Positions 12,458-27,400 are shown, counted from the stretch's first letter. The stretch is DNA of 64,000 nucleotides from Phocoena phocoena (GCF_963924675.1 NC_089225.1:80697951-80761950); one strand, 5' to 3'. Made by a program: numbers and translations. The notes: a model not told the origin generated them from the letters alone.

Positions 12458-15400
12458 CTAAAAGATGTAAGAATACCCTGGATGTTAGTCATTCGTAAGA
12501 GATATATTTGAATCCTGTTGTAGGTTAAACAAAAAACGGATTTGATTTCATTAATATTTTATTTAAATATAAAGGTATAAAAATTAAGGCCAGAGGGCAC
12601 ACAGGCATATATATCTATTAAATACACCGAATTTATAGTTAAGCCGCTTTATAGTGGAAAAGACTAAAGGATGAGAAGGTGGGTATTTTATTTTCCACCT
12701 TCCTGCTCTTTCTAAAATCTTATACCACTGATTTCCCTGTTCTTTTAGTCCCCTTTCAACTGGATCCTTCCCATTGGCTATAGGTTCGGGTATCTCCCAT
12801 TTTAAAATAACCCTCACTAGATTCCTCGTTCTTCTCCATCCGTCTTATAACCCTGGCACCTTTCCAGAAGAGTTGTCTATAAATGGTGGTCTCCATTTCC
12901 TTGCTTTTCACTCAACCCAGGCCAACCTACCTACTGCCTCCATTATCATGTCACCAGAAGAGCTTTTGCTTAGCCCACCAAGGAATTCCAGTGTCTTAAA
13001 TTCATTATGTATCTTCAGTCTTTGTCTTTTTTGGCCTCTCGGCAGCTCCTGAGACTGCTGACCTTTTTTTTTTTTTTTGGCTGCACCACGCAGCATGTGG
13101 GTTGTGGGATCTTAGTTCCTTGACCAGAGATCAAACTCGTGCCCACGGTGTTGGAAGCGTGGAGTCTAAACCACTGGACCACCAGGGAAGTCCCTGACCG
13201 TTCTTTCTTAAAACACGCTTCTCTTGGCTTCTGTGACAACTTCGTTTTCTTCTTGGCTCTGTGGCTGTTTCACCTCTGCAGGCTTATCTTCTACTTGGCC
13301 ATTAAGTGTCACACTGCTAGGCTTAGTTCTTGGCCCTCTAATCTCACTATATGTCCTCTCTCTAGATAGTCTCACCAATGCCTGGTTTCAGTTATAACTT
13401 AAATATGTAGGAATCATAACCTCGTATCTCTAGCCCAGATCTTTTCTCTGGTATCTTGTCCCAGGAATCCAAATGCCTAGCTGACATCTCTACTCGGAAA
13501 TCTCAGAAGAACCTCAAACAGAGTTAAGTCCAAACATATAAGACCATGAACTCATGCTATGTCTCCCCCAAAATGTTGCTCTTCCAGCTTCTCATCCAAT
13601 GATCCCACCACCTCTCTGGTTGTGCAAGCCAGAAACCAGGAATCACTCTTGACACCTTCCTTTCCCTTGGCTCCCGTACCCAATCTATCATCAATTCTTG
13701 TCAATTTTGAATCCAACAACTCTTCTCTCTTTACCCGAGTCCAGATTACCACCAGGTGACTAACACCTTTCTAGCTGGTCTCTGTGCCTTGACTTCTGGC
13801 AATCCCCATCTTACCCTGCCCCATTCCACTCTCCATACCATTGTCAGAACAATTTTTTAAATAACTCCCCATTATTTCAGAATAAAGATTAAAACCCTTT
13901 CCTTGGCCTAAAAGTCATGCATAGTCTAGCCCTTTTCAGCCTCATTTGTGTCATGCTGGCTGCCTTTTGTTCTGGGGCCTCTTTACACGCTGTTCCTGCC
14001 TAGAATTCTCTTCCCTTCCCTGTCTGACTAGTTATCTCCTAGTCTTCCTAGGTCTCAGCTCAGTGGTCTCTTCTGATACCCATAACTAGGTCAAATCCAC
14101 CTACTGTAAGATGCTCTTTCAGAACCATGTCCCTTCTGATCACAGGACTCACCACAGTTTAAACTTTACGTGTGTGTGATTATTTGGCAAATGTCCATCT
14201 CCTCCATTAGACTTTAAGCTTTATGAGAAAAGAAATTAGGTTTTTGCTAACTTCTGTATCCTAATGCTTAGTGATCTCATAAAGTTAGTGCTCAATAAAT
14301 ATAGACTGGATTAATGATAGGGCAGAAGGAAGAGAGGGAGAAGGAAATAGGATTATTTGACTCATTTCTAATGGCCTGTTACTCTGAACTAGAAGTCGTA
14401 AGTCTTCTGCTCTACTCTGAAGCAGAGTACTTTTACCTTCTCTCTGTCTACACAACTCAAATGGCACACTGCCTAAATGGATCCTTGTGACCCATCAGGC
14501 AACCTCAGTTTCATAATCAGCCATACTTATCCTTAAGTAAATGAGATACACTAATCGTGGCACACAATGCTACAGCAGCAAAGTCTCACCTTCTTTGTTC
14601 TTATAAGCTTGTGGTCCCTAAATTCAGTTAATTGGGCCCGAAGTGTCAGATCACTATTGACGAGGAATGCCTCCCGACACTGCTGGTAAAAGTCTTGAAA
14701 AGAAAGTCCTGGAGAGTTCAAAAGATAATGTGAACGTAAGTCAGTATTTAAGACATGACCCCATATATGGATACCCATGCCGAAGAACACAGAAAAAAAG
14801 TGCTATTACCAAAGTATGTTAAAGCAGCCAGTAAGTGTTGAAGGAAGTATCTCTGGAAGAAGCAAAGCTAGGGAATACTTAGGTGTTATGTACTGTGGCT
14901 TACATTCTTAAAAGAGAACTGATTGGTTGAAAGCAGTCAGCTGTGGCCAAGTATGACATAATCCCATGGACAGTTTTAAACAGCGTGAATAAAGTTGACT
15001 TTTTTTTAAAGAGGGAACTAGTAAGTCAAATGAGGGCTGAATGATTATTAAAATGTGTGTTTAAATTTAACACATTATTTCACTCAAGGGGAAGAAAATC
15101 TAAGATGCCCAGCATATGAAGTATATGTAGTTGGTAGACACACATCCATAGGTGGCACAGGAAATTTTAAAATTAAGCTGGATTTGTCTTTCAATTTGTA
15201 CTGGCAAACAGCCTGTTCAGCAGTGTATCTGTAGGGCTGCTTGAAAATTTTCGATATGGCAGCCACGATATCACAGAGCAAACCATTTATTCACTGCTGT
15301 GAAAAACTGCAGTGCTATTATTAGATTCTAGAAAAAAGAATTTATGGGATGAAGCAAAAAGTCACACAATTTGATATCATAAATATTGGATACCATGGGG

Positions 15401-18400
15401 CCTCCCTGGTGGTGCAGTGGTTAAGAATCCGCCTGCCAGTGCAGGGGACACGGGTTCGAGCCCTGGTCCAGGAAGATCCCACATGCCATGGAGCAACTAA
15501 GCCCGTGTGCCACAACTACTGAGCTTGCACTCTAGAGCCCACGAGCCACAACTACCGAGCCCACGTGCCATAACTACTGAAGCCCGTGCACCTAGAGCCC
15601 GTGCTCCCAACAAGAGAAACCACCGCAATGAGAAGCCTGCACACCACATAGAAGAGTAGCCCCCGCTCGCCGCAACCAGAGAAAACCTGCGCGCAGCAAC
15701 GAAGACCCAACGCAGCCAAAAATAAATAAATTTAAAAATATATAGTGGATACCAATGTAATAAGGGTTATCCTGGTTATCCAGCTGATACTTTATTAGTA
15801 GCCTGAAAATCCCCCTAGGGAAAAAAAAACAAACAGAAATTCAAATCCACAATGTTAACATTCAAAGATAACAGCTAATAGTAAAATACACAAAGAGTGT
15901 GAAACACCTGGCCTGTCTGTATTACCTTCTGTTCCTTTCTCAAGGAACATCGTATCCTGGTCTACTCAAAAAGGAGAAGCTTTTTTATTTCCTTTTAAAG
16001 AAAATCTAGGAGTACAGCTGACCCTTGAACAGCACAGGTTTGAACTGCGTGGGTCTACTTATGCATGGATATTTTTCAACAGTAAACACTACAGTACCAC
16101 ACAGCCCCCAGTGAGTTGAACCTGCGGATGCGGAGGAACTGCGGATATGGAGGGCTGACTATAAGTTAGGCACGGATTGACCCCCACGTTGTTCAGGGTC
16201 AACTTGTTTTTTTTTAGACTACAGGTTGGTCCACTATAGAAAACTTGTAATATATAATAAAAACTAAAGAGGAAAATATTAACCCCATAACCTTAAAATA
16301 ACAGCCACTAATATTTGATGTGGAGATCATACGTGCATATGCTGCTTTCTCAAGTCTTTGTGGAACAAGGCAGTGTGAAAACATAAATTCATGCATTTAC
16401 ATATGGTACACACCATTTTATACCTCTCTTTTTCACTTACTGATTTTCCCATGTCTTTAAAAATTCTTCCTAAAGTTTTTAATGTCTGCTCATCTATCGT
16501 ACCACAAACTGACCATTTCCCTATTGGTTTTGGATGTTCACATTACTTCCAATTTTAATTAATAAAAAATATTAATTTATTAAATTAAATACAATTATAA
16601 AAAAATACTCTTTCATATTTTGGATTGTTTCTGTAGGAGTGTGTACCAAGTAGAATTATTGGGTTGGAAGCAGTGTTACACAAACCAAGTTCCCCAGAAG
16701 TCCCTGGATTTGGCAAAAATTTTAAACCTTTTGCATTTTCATTTTTATGACAGTCTAGAAGATAATTTCTGTAAGCATATTTTGGATCATCTGAATGACC
16801 ACTTATAACTAAGTACTACCACTGACTACACTGCTGAATTTTGGTGAAGACTTTTTGATCAATCACATTCATACCAAGTAAAGACTAAATTATATTGGAG
16901 TGTACAGAATGAACCAAAAAAGCATTGGAGACTAGCACACAGACATTTAGGTATGCCCAACTAAAAAATAATTGCATTAGAGCATTTACATTGCATGGAT
17001 TCCCAAGTTTATATGTAATAACTTGCAATGGTCCATTAGGAGTAAGCATAATAGTAAAATTAAATGAACACTTTTTCTATTCCCAATTCCGTCAAAAATT
17101 TTGATTAGATATTCATTTAATACATATTTCACTATTACTGCAATGATAACCTTCAAGTGTACAAAAACAGCTTTATACAGTAACAAAATTCACTGAAATT
17201 AGCATTTGAGGGTTAACATCACAAGGGAGTCTTGTGATGATAAAGTTGCGTATCTTGATTGTGGTAGTTACACAAGTGACAAAACTGCACAGACCTAAAC
17301 ACACACACATGCACAAATGGGTGCACATATCAATGGTGAAATCTGAATAAGCTCTCTGGATTATGCCAATGTCAGTCTCCTAGTTTTAACACTGCACTGT
17401 GGTATGAGTTACTGGTAGGGGTTGGTTGGGAAAGGAATGCTCAGGACTTGCCTCTTACATTTCTCTGTGGCCTCCTGTGAGGCTACTCAATGCCTTTTTT
17501 CAACAGGTTAATTATACAATTTATTTTTTCCTGGCTTATGCTGTATACAACTTTCCTTAACCTTTATTAATTGCTTTTATTAATTCAGATATGCCTCTTG
17601 GTTAGGCTGCTGAAGGGCTTCACTGAAGACACTATACAAAGATGTCCAAGATTTAAGAGGATGAGCTTTGGAACCATGCAGATTTGGATCAAAATCTCTG
17701 TGCCCTTCACTATCTACCTTAGAGGAGCTGTGAGGATCAAATGAGCTATTTCATGTAAAGGGCCCTGTGTTTGAATCATAATGTTCAATATGTAATTAAA
17801 AATAACTATCAAATTTAAGTAAAATCCATCAAAATTCTGCTTTTTCCTCTATGATGAACATTGAGATGCTCTTACTCAGAAACATAAAAATCTATTAAAA
17901 ACAAAAATGCTGGTACTCTTGCTTTATTATTATTATTTATTATTACTACTGAGTAGTCTGCCTAATGCATAACCCAGTACTGGCAACTATTATTACTACT
18001 ATTTCTCTCAATCCTGCAAACTAAGTAAGGACTTTAGTATAGCCATTAAAACCTAGTATGGCATATCTTAAAATATATATAGTTTTTTGAAAAAGAAACT
18101 ATAGTTTTCATTCTTACCTTGCGTTAGGGGTAAGGCTTCGTAAGACATGAGTTAGGGAACTAAGTGGTAGTGATCCAGATTGTTTAACCAGAAGAGAATT
18201 CTCATAGGAGGTTTCTTCAGTATAATGACTATATGTAGTAGCTTCATACCAGAGCCAGTTATAAAGACTCTGCTTTGCATGATCCCACACTAGAGTACAT
18301 GATCAAAGAAAACAAGAATTACTAATTATTTTCATATTGTCTTGTTACTAGATTCCACTCTAGGAAAGAACAGAAAGCATTAAATAAAAAGTGAATCCTG

Positions 18401-21400
18401 AAAATTTTCATGTTTGCTATTTCCCCATCCAAATCAGTACCTCACAATCTAATTTCACTGTCAATCAACATCTGAATCTTTATTTGTATATTAAATACAA
18501 GTTAAAATATATTAGCACTACCAAGGCATTCTTTGAAAAATTTTAATAATTTATTTTATTTTATAGGATTATCATAAAGTCTGAATTAAATGCATAAAAT
18601 AAATGTTGCAATTCCACAAAGAAGAGTAGAAAGAAACCAAAATAATAGTTGGGTCTCCTCTCCTTCATGAAACTTTAGCTGTAAAACACACCCTTTACTA
18701 TCTAAATTTTTATTTCCAAGAATTATGTTCTAAATCGGATTAAGGACACCTATATTTTTGGCAACTATGTCTTTAAACACGCAACAAAGGAAAAGCATAC
18801 TTTAAAACAATAAAAATGCTGTGACAACATTAAGAAAATTAATTTTCAAAGACTGATATCTCAAGAAGGAAAAACAGTAATATTTAACTTACTGAGAGGA
18901 GCATTGAGGTGATCAATAGATGCTATAAGGTATATATTACGTAAAGATGACAACTGTCCAATAATCTGCTGGCTTTTGTCTCCTCTCAACATTTGGCTAT
19001 CCAAATTGTGGATAAGAAGAAAGAGTTCTAAAGAAGATTCTAAAAGGAAAGAGAATGCATTTATTATATTCAGTGAGTACTTGTGAAGCCCCCTACCACA
19101 TGCAAGGACTGTATTAAAGAATATATCAAAGTAGCACAGGACAAAAGAACTATTGCTTAGGGGTATGCAATTTATTTGAGAAGCTATGTCAGTCACTCAT
19201 AAAACAGGCAAGACATTATTATAGTCTTTAAAAAAAAAAGAAATTCATTGGAAATCAGTAGACACTGGAGCAGTTAGAGACTTAACCAGAATGGTTAACA
19301 CTTGAATCAGACCATGAAGAAACCAGTTTTAATACGGCATAGGAAATAAGGGAAGATACATATTGGATTGGAGGTGAATCTGTGCATGTTGAATTGCAAG
19401 GTGGGATAAAGGAGGGAGTCGTCCCCTCCTCCAAAAAAAAGAGTTCTCATTAAGCATTAAGAGAGAATATAGAAAACCCTGGTTATCACAAAAGCCAAGA
19501 GATCAAAGAAGGGGAGAGGCTTAGGATATTGCCCAAAGCATGAGGAAGGTCAGAGAAGTAAAATATCATAAAAGTCAGTGAAGGAAGAATTTGGATGATG
19601 GAGATGTCAACACCATCAAATACTGGAGAGATGAAGATAAACAAAGGGTGAGGCAAGGTCAGTGTTTTTAGCATGAAAAAAATTACAGGTGATCTTCAAG
19701 CATGCAATTCAGGTAGCACAGAGACCAGAAATTAAGAAGGAAACAAACAGTAGACGGCAGGACATGTCTTCAAAAACTCTCAAATCATATTGAAATAGGG
19801 AAATAAAATAGAGTAAAAGGGCAGTAGAATCAGGTAAATATTTTTCTTAAGATGGAAGAAGTTCTATACATGTTTAAAAGCCATTGCTAAGTCCCTCAGG
19901 AGCTGGTAAGAAATGGGACATTGGCATTTATGACAAAAGATGAGCCTTTTAAAGAGAATAAGTACATTTCTCTTCCACTGGGGATAGAGGGACAAGAGAG
20001 ACAATATAGTGACAAAGATTCTGAGATGACACACTTTTGAAAGTCCAAGGTTCCTTAATTTCTAGAAGTCACCATAGTCAGTATTTAAATATGTAAACAA
20101 ACATATAATTATTATATTACATATGTAATATACAATTATAATTTATATAATTCATAATTATATAACATCTATATTGTAACTATGTAAAACATTTATGATT
20201 TATACAATTATAAATTATTTAATATAAATTATATTTAGATAATACAGATTATATAATATATAAATATTTATTATAATACAGATTATATATAAGAGTAACT
20301 ACATATAAATATATATAAAAAATGATTCAGGCACCTATTTTAGTGAGCGTACAAACAATAGCAAAATCATCCATTAAATCATTAAGCATAACCAATTACT
20401 CCATTTAATTGTTAAGCAATGACTAAATGACAATTGTTAGAACCTAAATAATTTTATTTTTAATTTTCTGAAATGCTCATATAACAAAAACATTCACACC
20501 AAAAGAACAACAAATGTTTTTTCCCCCATTTCTCAGATTTTAGTATATGAAATTATTCAAATGCATTGATACTCAGGATAAAGATAAGAATGCTTTATAA
20601 ACATATTAAACAATATAAAACTATCGGACATAGAGGTACCAATTAACTGGAAACACTTTACACTGGCCAAACAAAACCTGAAAATTATCCTGAAATAAAA
20701 GGTTTTGGGGGGAAAAAAAAGAGGCTTTGGCTATATAAATTCAAGGTAGCAGGAGTAATTCTTTCCTGTTAGGTAAGTTAAAGTTCACAGAAGAAGTTCA
20801 CAGAAAAAGGTTTTAAAGAAATCAAAATCTAAATCAGCAATGAGAGAAGTGTCATTATTAAAACAATCCTCAATTTTATGTATACTAGTACACAAATAAG
20901 TATGCTTAGCTTCACCCTAAAACTATAGAACATCTCCTTCACATTACCTTCTTTAAATTTGTTTATTATCCAGTCTAGCTGATCCAGCACACTGCGGAAA
21001 GTACCCATATGATTAAGGACTTCTTCTGTTATAGAATTCAGGATCTATGTCATAAAAGTGCAAGAGGTACATCAGTTATAACTTATTCTGTCATGTAGGA
21101 TAAATACAACTAGCAAACCAATCCTTTTTTTTTTTTTTTTGGTACGCGGGCCTCTCACTGTTGTGGCCTCTCCCGTTGCGGAGCACAGGCTCCGGATGCA
21201 CCGGGCTCAGCGGCCATGGCTCATGGGCCCAGCCACTCCGCGGCATGTGGGATCTTCCCGGACCGGGACACAAACCCGTGTCCCCTGCATCGGCAGGCGG
21301 ACTCCCAACCACTGCGCCACCAGGGAAGCCCCAATCCTTTTTTTTAATAAATTAAAACTATATTTGGATTTCCCACTAAGTCTGAAAAATCACTTCAAAA

Positions 21401-24400
21401 ATTCTACTGGTACTTAAGTACATCTAATTCATTTCTTTGCATAAGTTATCGCTAAAAGGAAACAGGGAAGAATAGCAAAGGTGTAAAGATAACATAAGCA
21501 GGTAGTAAAAACAAAACAAAACCAAAAACTAACAATATGAAAAATATTAGAAAACTATAGATTTATCAAATGAAAGAGGACCCAAACATTAAGGACAATT
21601 TTAAAAAGGAATATTACATTGGTTAATATCCAGAACTCAAAAGGTTTAAATTAACTTTCAAATGATGAAGAGATATGAGCATCTGGAGTAAAAATGATCA
21701 AAGAACTGTAAACCATTCTTATATTTTTATTATTTTTAGAGCACTAAAGTGACATAAAAGCATAATAAAATTGAAGTCCCCCATAATAATCCTATCCTTG
21801 AGAGAAGTACTGTTGGTATTCAATGTAGTAAACAAAGCTAACATTTCCCTAATATTTAATATATTATCAGTTACCAAATAGGAAATTCAAGGATGGGGAT
21901 TCAAAGCTAGAACCCTCTGAGTCCAAACACATGATCTTAAGCACTGTGCAATCCTACTAGTGTGAAAACTATTGCAATAAAAACAAAAACTGAATGCTCC
22001 AGAATATGAAATAGCATCCTCATTAACATGGGGATATGGATTGGCAGGGGATATGATGTTGTTCCTTTTAACATTTTTAAAACTTACTGATTTCACACTG
22101 ATTCCAGGAAAGAAGCCATTGATGACAACATGAATGCAATCTTGCAGCATGGTGGTTCGAAATCTTTCCAGTAAATCTCTCTTAGAACCCAAACCATAAA
22201 GCACAATGTTGAACCCCAGGCTGTAAGAAAAACAGCACTCATGAAATTAAAGTTCAGTACTTCTCTTTTTTTTTTTTTTTTTTTTTTGCGGTACGCAGGC
22301 CTCTCACTGTTGTGGCCTCTCCCGTTGTGAAGCACAGGCTCCGGACGCGCAGACTCATAGGCCATGGCTCACGGGCCCAGCCTCTCTGCGGCATGTGGGA
22401 TCCTTCCGGACCGGGGCACAAACCCACATCCCCTCCATTGGCAGGCAGACTCTCAACCACTGCACCACCAGGGAAGCCCAAGTTCAGTACGTCTTATTGC
22501 CAATTTTATAATCAACCAGTTTCCTTAATTTAAGCTTATAAAGAATACAGGAAGAAATGGCATGGCTAAATAACTACTGATTCCCAACTTATATAAAGCA
22601 AGTGAACAGTTTTATTATCTGTACACCAAGCTTGCAGTTCCAACTTTCTCTCAAACTTCTACTACCTTTCAAGTAATAAGAGGCAAGGGAGAACATGGCA
22701 CTAGGTACAAGACACTAAAAAGTCTTATAGGCTGAAGCAGAGTTTTAACTGATAGATTGAACTGGAAAAGTAATCAGGGGCCAGGTCACAAAAGTGTTGT
22801 TAAATCAACTAAGACATTAACTGGATTTTATTCCAAGGAACATAAGCATTTAAAAGTAAAGAGTCAGGTGTTAAGTGAAAGGTTTTAATAGGAAAGTAAC
22901 ATGATCTTTTTAGAAGATTACATTGACTGAGTGGGGGAATGGATAGGAAGGAGGGTAAAACCACCAAAGACTATGGACTTGAATTAGGTGTCATGGAGAC
23001 AAATGTGTCAAGAGCTTTACAGGTCAAATTGGTTGGATTTGGAGAGTGATCAGACATGGAAGGTTAAGTGAAAGGGACTATTAAGAATAGCTCAGTTTTT
23101 TGGCATAGACTGCATGAATGGGGTGCATCCACTAGGCGAGGTAGCTGGGGCAGGTGGGATTGAGGGATTTAAGATAAGTTAAATTTTATGTATATTGAAT
23201 TATTTACAGGACATCCACATGGACACTTCCAATATACATTCACATTTGCTGCTGAGGAGTGAGATCTGGCTGGGCTAGAGATATAGTTATGGCAGTTATT
23301 CACATACAAAAAGCAACTGAAGCCAAGAGAGTAAATGAGACAACCCAGAACACCAAGCACTAGGGGTCAGGCTAAAGTTCAACTCCATGATTTTTTAACG
23401 GAGGTCAATCAGAAACAGTATTTACGTGATGCTCTGTAGCAATGCAGGATAGCCTGGAAATAGAAAAGAAAAGAGATAACCCCCAAAGGCAGAGATTAGC
23501 AAAACAGAAGCAGCAGAAAAAAGAAGCAAGGGAGTTCAGAGAACTATCAGTTCTACTAAAGTAGCTATGAGGTCTAGGCTGGGAAGCAAAGCAAATCAAG
23601 TTATCAAAGCTGACATATGGGAAGAAAGAAGAATTGGTGGACTGGGGGGTGGGATCAGCGTGAAGATCTGCCTTATAAATTCAAAATGAACAGGTCCATA
23701 AATAGTTATTGAGAGAAGGTAAGGTCCTAACAGGGAAGCTAATCATTTTCTTACTAGCATACTCCTTTGATTTATTATTGGCAAAGAAAACCAGGATCAA
23801 TTGGGGAAAATTGTGGCAATTTTTATGTTCTTACTGCACCATTCACATTTTAGCATACACTTCAAGCACTTCTTTATACTAAGGTCCTTTTAAATACGAA
23901 TATAAAAGTAATTATAGAAAAAAATTACTACGTTTTAATCTTTATCATTCTTCTAGGTGCTTTAATGGAAATTTAAATTTAACCTGAGGTATCTGAAAAA
24001 TGATAAAGTTAAAAAAATATTCTAAGAAACAATTTTAAAATGGTAAAATAATGTTTAGAGAACAGATCTTATGAAATTCTGAAGGTCTACAGTACATGTA
24101 AACAGAATGAGATTGAAAGAAAAATATATATTCTTTCATTTTAGATACTCTGAATTAAAATCTAACTGATATATTTATCAATCTTGACAAATTATATTTT
24201 CAAATATTTTTATAAGTAATAATTCATAATTCTAAGAAAGGCTATTTTACACAATAGCTTTCAAGTCTGATTAAACTTAGAAAAGACAGGGCTTCCCTGG
24301 TGGCGCAGTGGTTGAGAGTCCACCTGCTGATGCAGGGGACATGGGTTCGTGCCCCGGTCCGGGAAGCTCCCACATGCTGCGAAGCGGCTGGGCCCGTGAG

Positions 24401-27400
24401 CCATGGCCGCTGAGCCTGCACGTCCGGAGTCTGTGCTCTGCAACGGGAGAGGCCACAACAGTGAGAGGCCCGCGTACTGCAAAAAAAAAAACAAAAAACA
24501 AAAAACAAAACTTAGAAAAGACAAATTTCTTGAAAATTGGAATTTCTGAGAAGAGTCATATAATAATATGACTTCTACATTTAGGTCATAAAATTGGGAA
24601 AACACCTGTTTTTTCAAATTTTTACATATAAATAAAAATACATATCAAGTTCATTGCAAAAAGAAAATTAAATGTCAAACTGCTTTGATTTTAACATAGA
24701 CATGTAAATATATATTATTCTTTATTTTACAAAGGTTTACAATGATAATAGTACTTACTGTAACTGCAACATCCATTTATGAAATAACTGTTCATATTGT
24801 TGATTTAGTTGTTTAAGTTCAGCAGAAAAGGAAGGAGAAACATTGCTCAGTAAGTTATGCAAAGTTTGCTTTAAAAAAAAAAGGAAGAGGGAGGGAAGAA
24901 AATCACTCTCAATCCACATACATCACATCAATCCACACTAAAAATATTTCCTTAGAGGTAGAGGTTAGAAGAGGCCATCAGTGGAAATATTACTTTAATC
25001 AGGTTTGGTAATGAGTGCATCTACTGAGAATACACATAATATTTCAATATTTCTTTCTTAAAATGTTTTATACATTCTTTAAGTACAAATATGTAAAACA
25101 GTAAAGAATTTGCTACATTTTCTCTAGAACCATTTACATGACTATAAATTCCAAATATCAATATAAGTCTTTAATTTCTAAAAATACTGTTACCATAAGG
25201 AGACAATTAAACCTGCCTCCCAGCTTTGACAACAAATCCAGACACTCTTTTAAAAACCTACGGATTTAAAAAAAAAAAAAAAAAAAAAAAAACCTACGGA
25301 TTTGAAAAAATGTAAAAGCTTAAGGTAACAGTTCAGTATTAATTCTCAGAAAACAGTCAAGTTTCTTTATAATTTACCATTATCATTAGTAAAATTCACT
25401 GCTCCTCTTTAAAAGCTGTTTCTAACAAATCCTTTATCTTTGGTAAGTACGGCAAAGTTTTTAAAACAATAATGTAAAAATAAACTGAGGAAGATACATT
25501 GCTCTGTACCCAAAACTTGAAAATTCATGCTAGTGACTCAAACACAGCTCACTTCTTGAAATGAAAACTCTAGTAAAAAGCTGTATATGCATTTCTACCC
25601 TGGCACTACTGTGTTTTCATGATTTTATCCTTTAAGTAAAATATTTTTTTAATACTGAAGACTAAAGCAGCAACCAAGATTCCAGGCACTCTAGCCTATA
25701 CAGTTTTTATTCATCCATATACTTAAAGAGAAATAGGACAAATTCTAAGTAAAACTGTAAAGTAGTAGATTTCAAAAATTTCTCTCTCCATCTGATGTTT
25801 TTTTTCCTAACGTCTAGAGCCCTGAAAAGCAGATAAAGCATTAGTGTCATTTTCAGTAGTTATTTATACTGTATTATCAGAGCATACTCACACTTAGTGT
25901 GAACTCTGAAATGTTATGTCACCTATTCACCTTCATTTCAAACTTCAGTATTTGTGCAGAATTACATTACTAGCCCCAATACTTGCCCCTCCTCCTATCT
26001 GTACCCTTTGCCATGTGACTTTGCAATCCCTCCCACTAAACGGGTGGAATCTAGTTCCCATCCCCTGTTCTGTGACTTTGTTTTCAGCCACGTGATTTAC
26101 TGTGGCCACTAGAATGAGGCAGAAGTGACACTGAGACAGTTTGAGCCCAGGCTTTAAGAGGTCTTTTGTTTTTCTACTTCTTCTGTCTCTGACATTTTTA
26201 TGAGAAGAACATGCCTCTGCTAGCTTTCCAAGGAGGTCCAACAAGGAGGACAGACACGTGGAGCAAATCCTAGATCAGCCAACTCCCAGGTGACCCACAG
26301 GCATGAGAAATAAATGCTCATTGACACATGTTACTATGACCGTATCTGTCAGCTATGTCCACAATTAATGAAAGACCTTCCTTTCTTCACTATCAGTAAC
26401 AGGTGTTTCTTTCATCCTCCAACAGGTCTGTCTGTCTCTAGGTCCTATGAAGTCCAACTTTGACCCTGGATCCACTTCTCCTTCCCCCATGGTGCTTATA
26501 TAAAAATACATGACGGGCTTCCCTGGAGGCACAGTGGTTAAGAGTCCGCCTGATGCAGGGGACACGGGTTCGTGCCCCGGTCCGGGAGGATTCCACATAC
26601 CACGGAGCGGCTGGGCCCGTGAGCCATGGCCACTGAGCCAGCGCGTCTGGAGCCTGTGCTCTGCAACGGGAGAGGCCACAGCAGTGAGAGGCCCACGTAC
26701 CGCAAAAAAAAAGAAAAAAGAAATACATGCACTAAGGAAGAAGCAAGAGGAACTACAATCCTGCAGCCTGTGGAACAAAAAACACACTCACAGAAAGACA
26801 GACAAGATGAAAAGGCAGAGGGCCATGCACCAGATGAAGGAACAAGATAAAACCCCAGAAAAACAACTAAATGAAGAGGAGATAGGCAATCGTCCAGAAA
26901 AAGAATTCAGAATAATGATAGTGAAGATGATCCAGAATCTTGGAAAAAGAATGGAGGCAAAGATCGAGAAGATGCAAGAAATGTTTAACAAAGATCTAGA
27001 AGAATTAAAGAACGAACAAACAGAGATGAACAATACAATAACTGAAATGAAAAATACACTAGAAGGAATCAATAGCAGAATAACTGAGGCAGAAGAACGG
27101 ATAAGTGACCTGGAAGACAGAATGGTGGAATTCACTGCTGTGGAACAGAATAAAGAAAAAGAATGAAAAGAAATGAAGACAGCCTAAGAGACCTCTGGGA
27201 CAACATAAAACGCAACAACATTTGCATTATAGGGGTCCCAGAAGGAGAAGAGAGAGAAGAGAGAAAGGATCTGAGAAAATATCTGAAGAGATTATACTCG
27301 AAAACTTCCCTAACATGGGAAAGGAAAGAGCCACCCAAGTCCAGGAAGCACAGAGAGTCCCATAGAGGATAAACCCAAGGAGAAACACGCTGAGACACAC

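Noticed and set aside
13260..14318. Possible exon or pseudogene in the last ORC2 introns
   Set aside because: The sequence matches the 3' half of L2, and ORC2 exons before and after join in phase without it.
20080..20330. AT-rich tract as a replication origin or matrix attachment site near a replication gene
   Set aside because: AT content alone is no evidence in mammals, and nothing else supports it.
26510..27166. A 218-codon open frame starting in the SINE and running into L1 ORF1
   Set aside because: It is a chance read-through joining a SINE to the L1; the natural L1 ORF1 start is at 26807.
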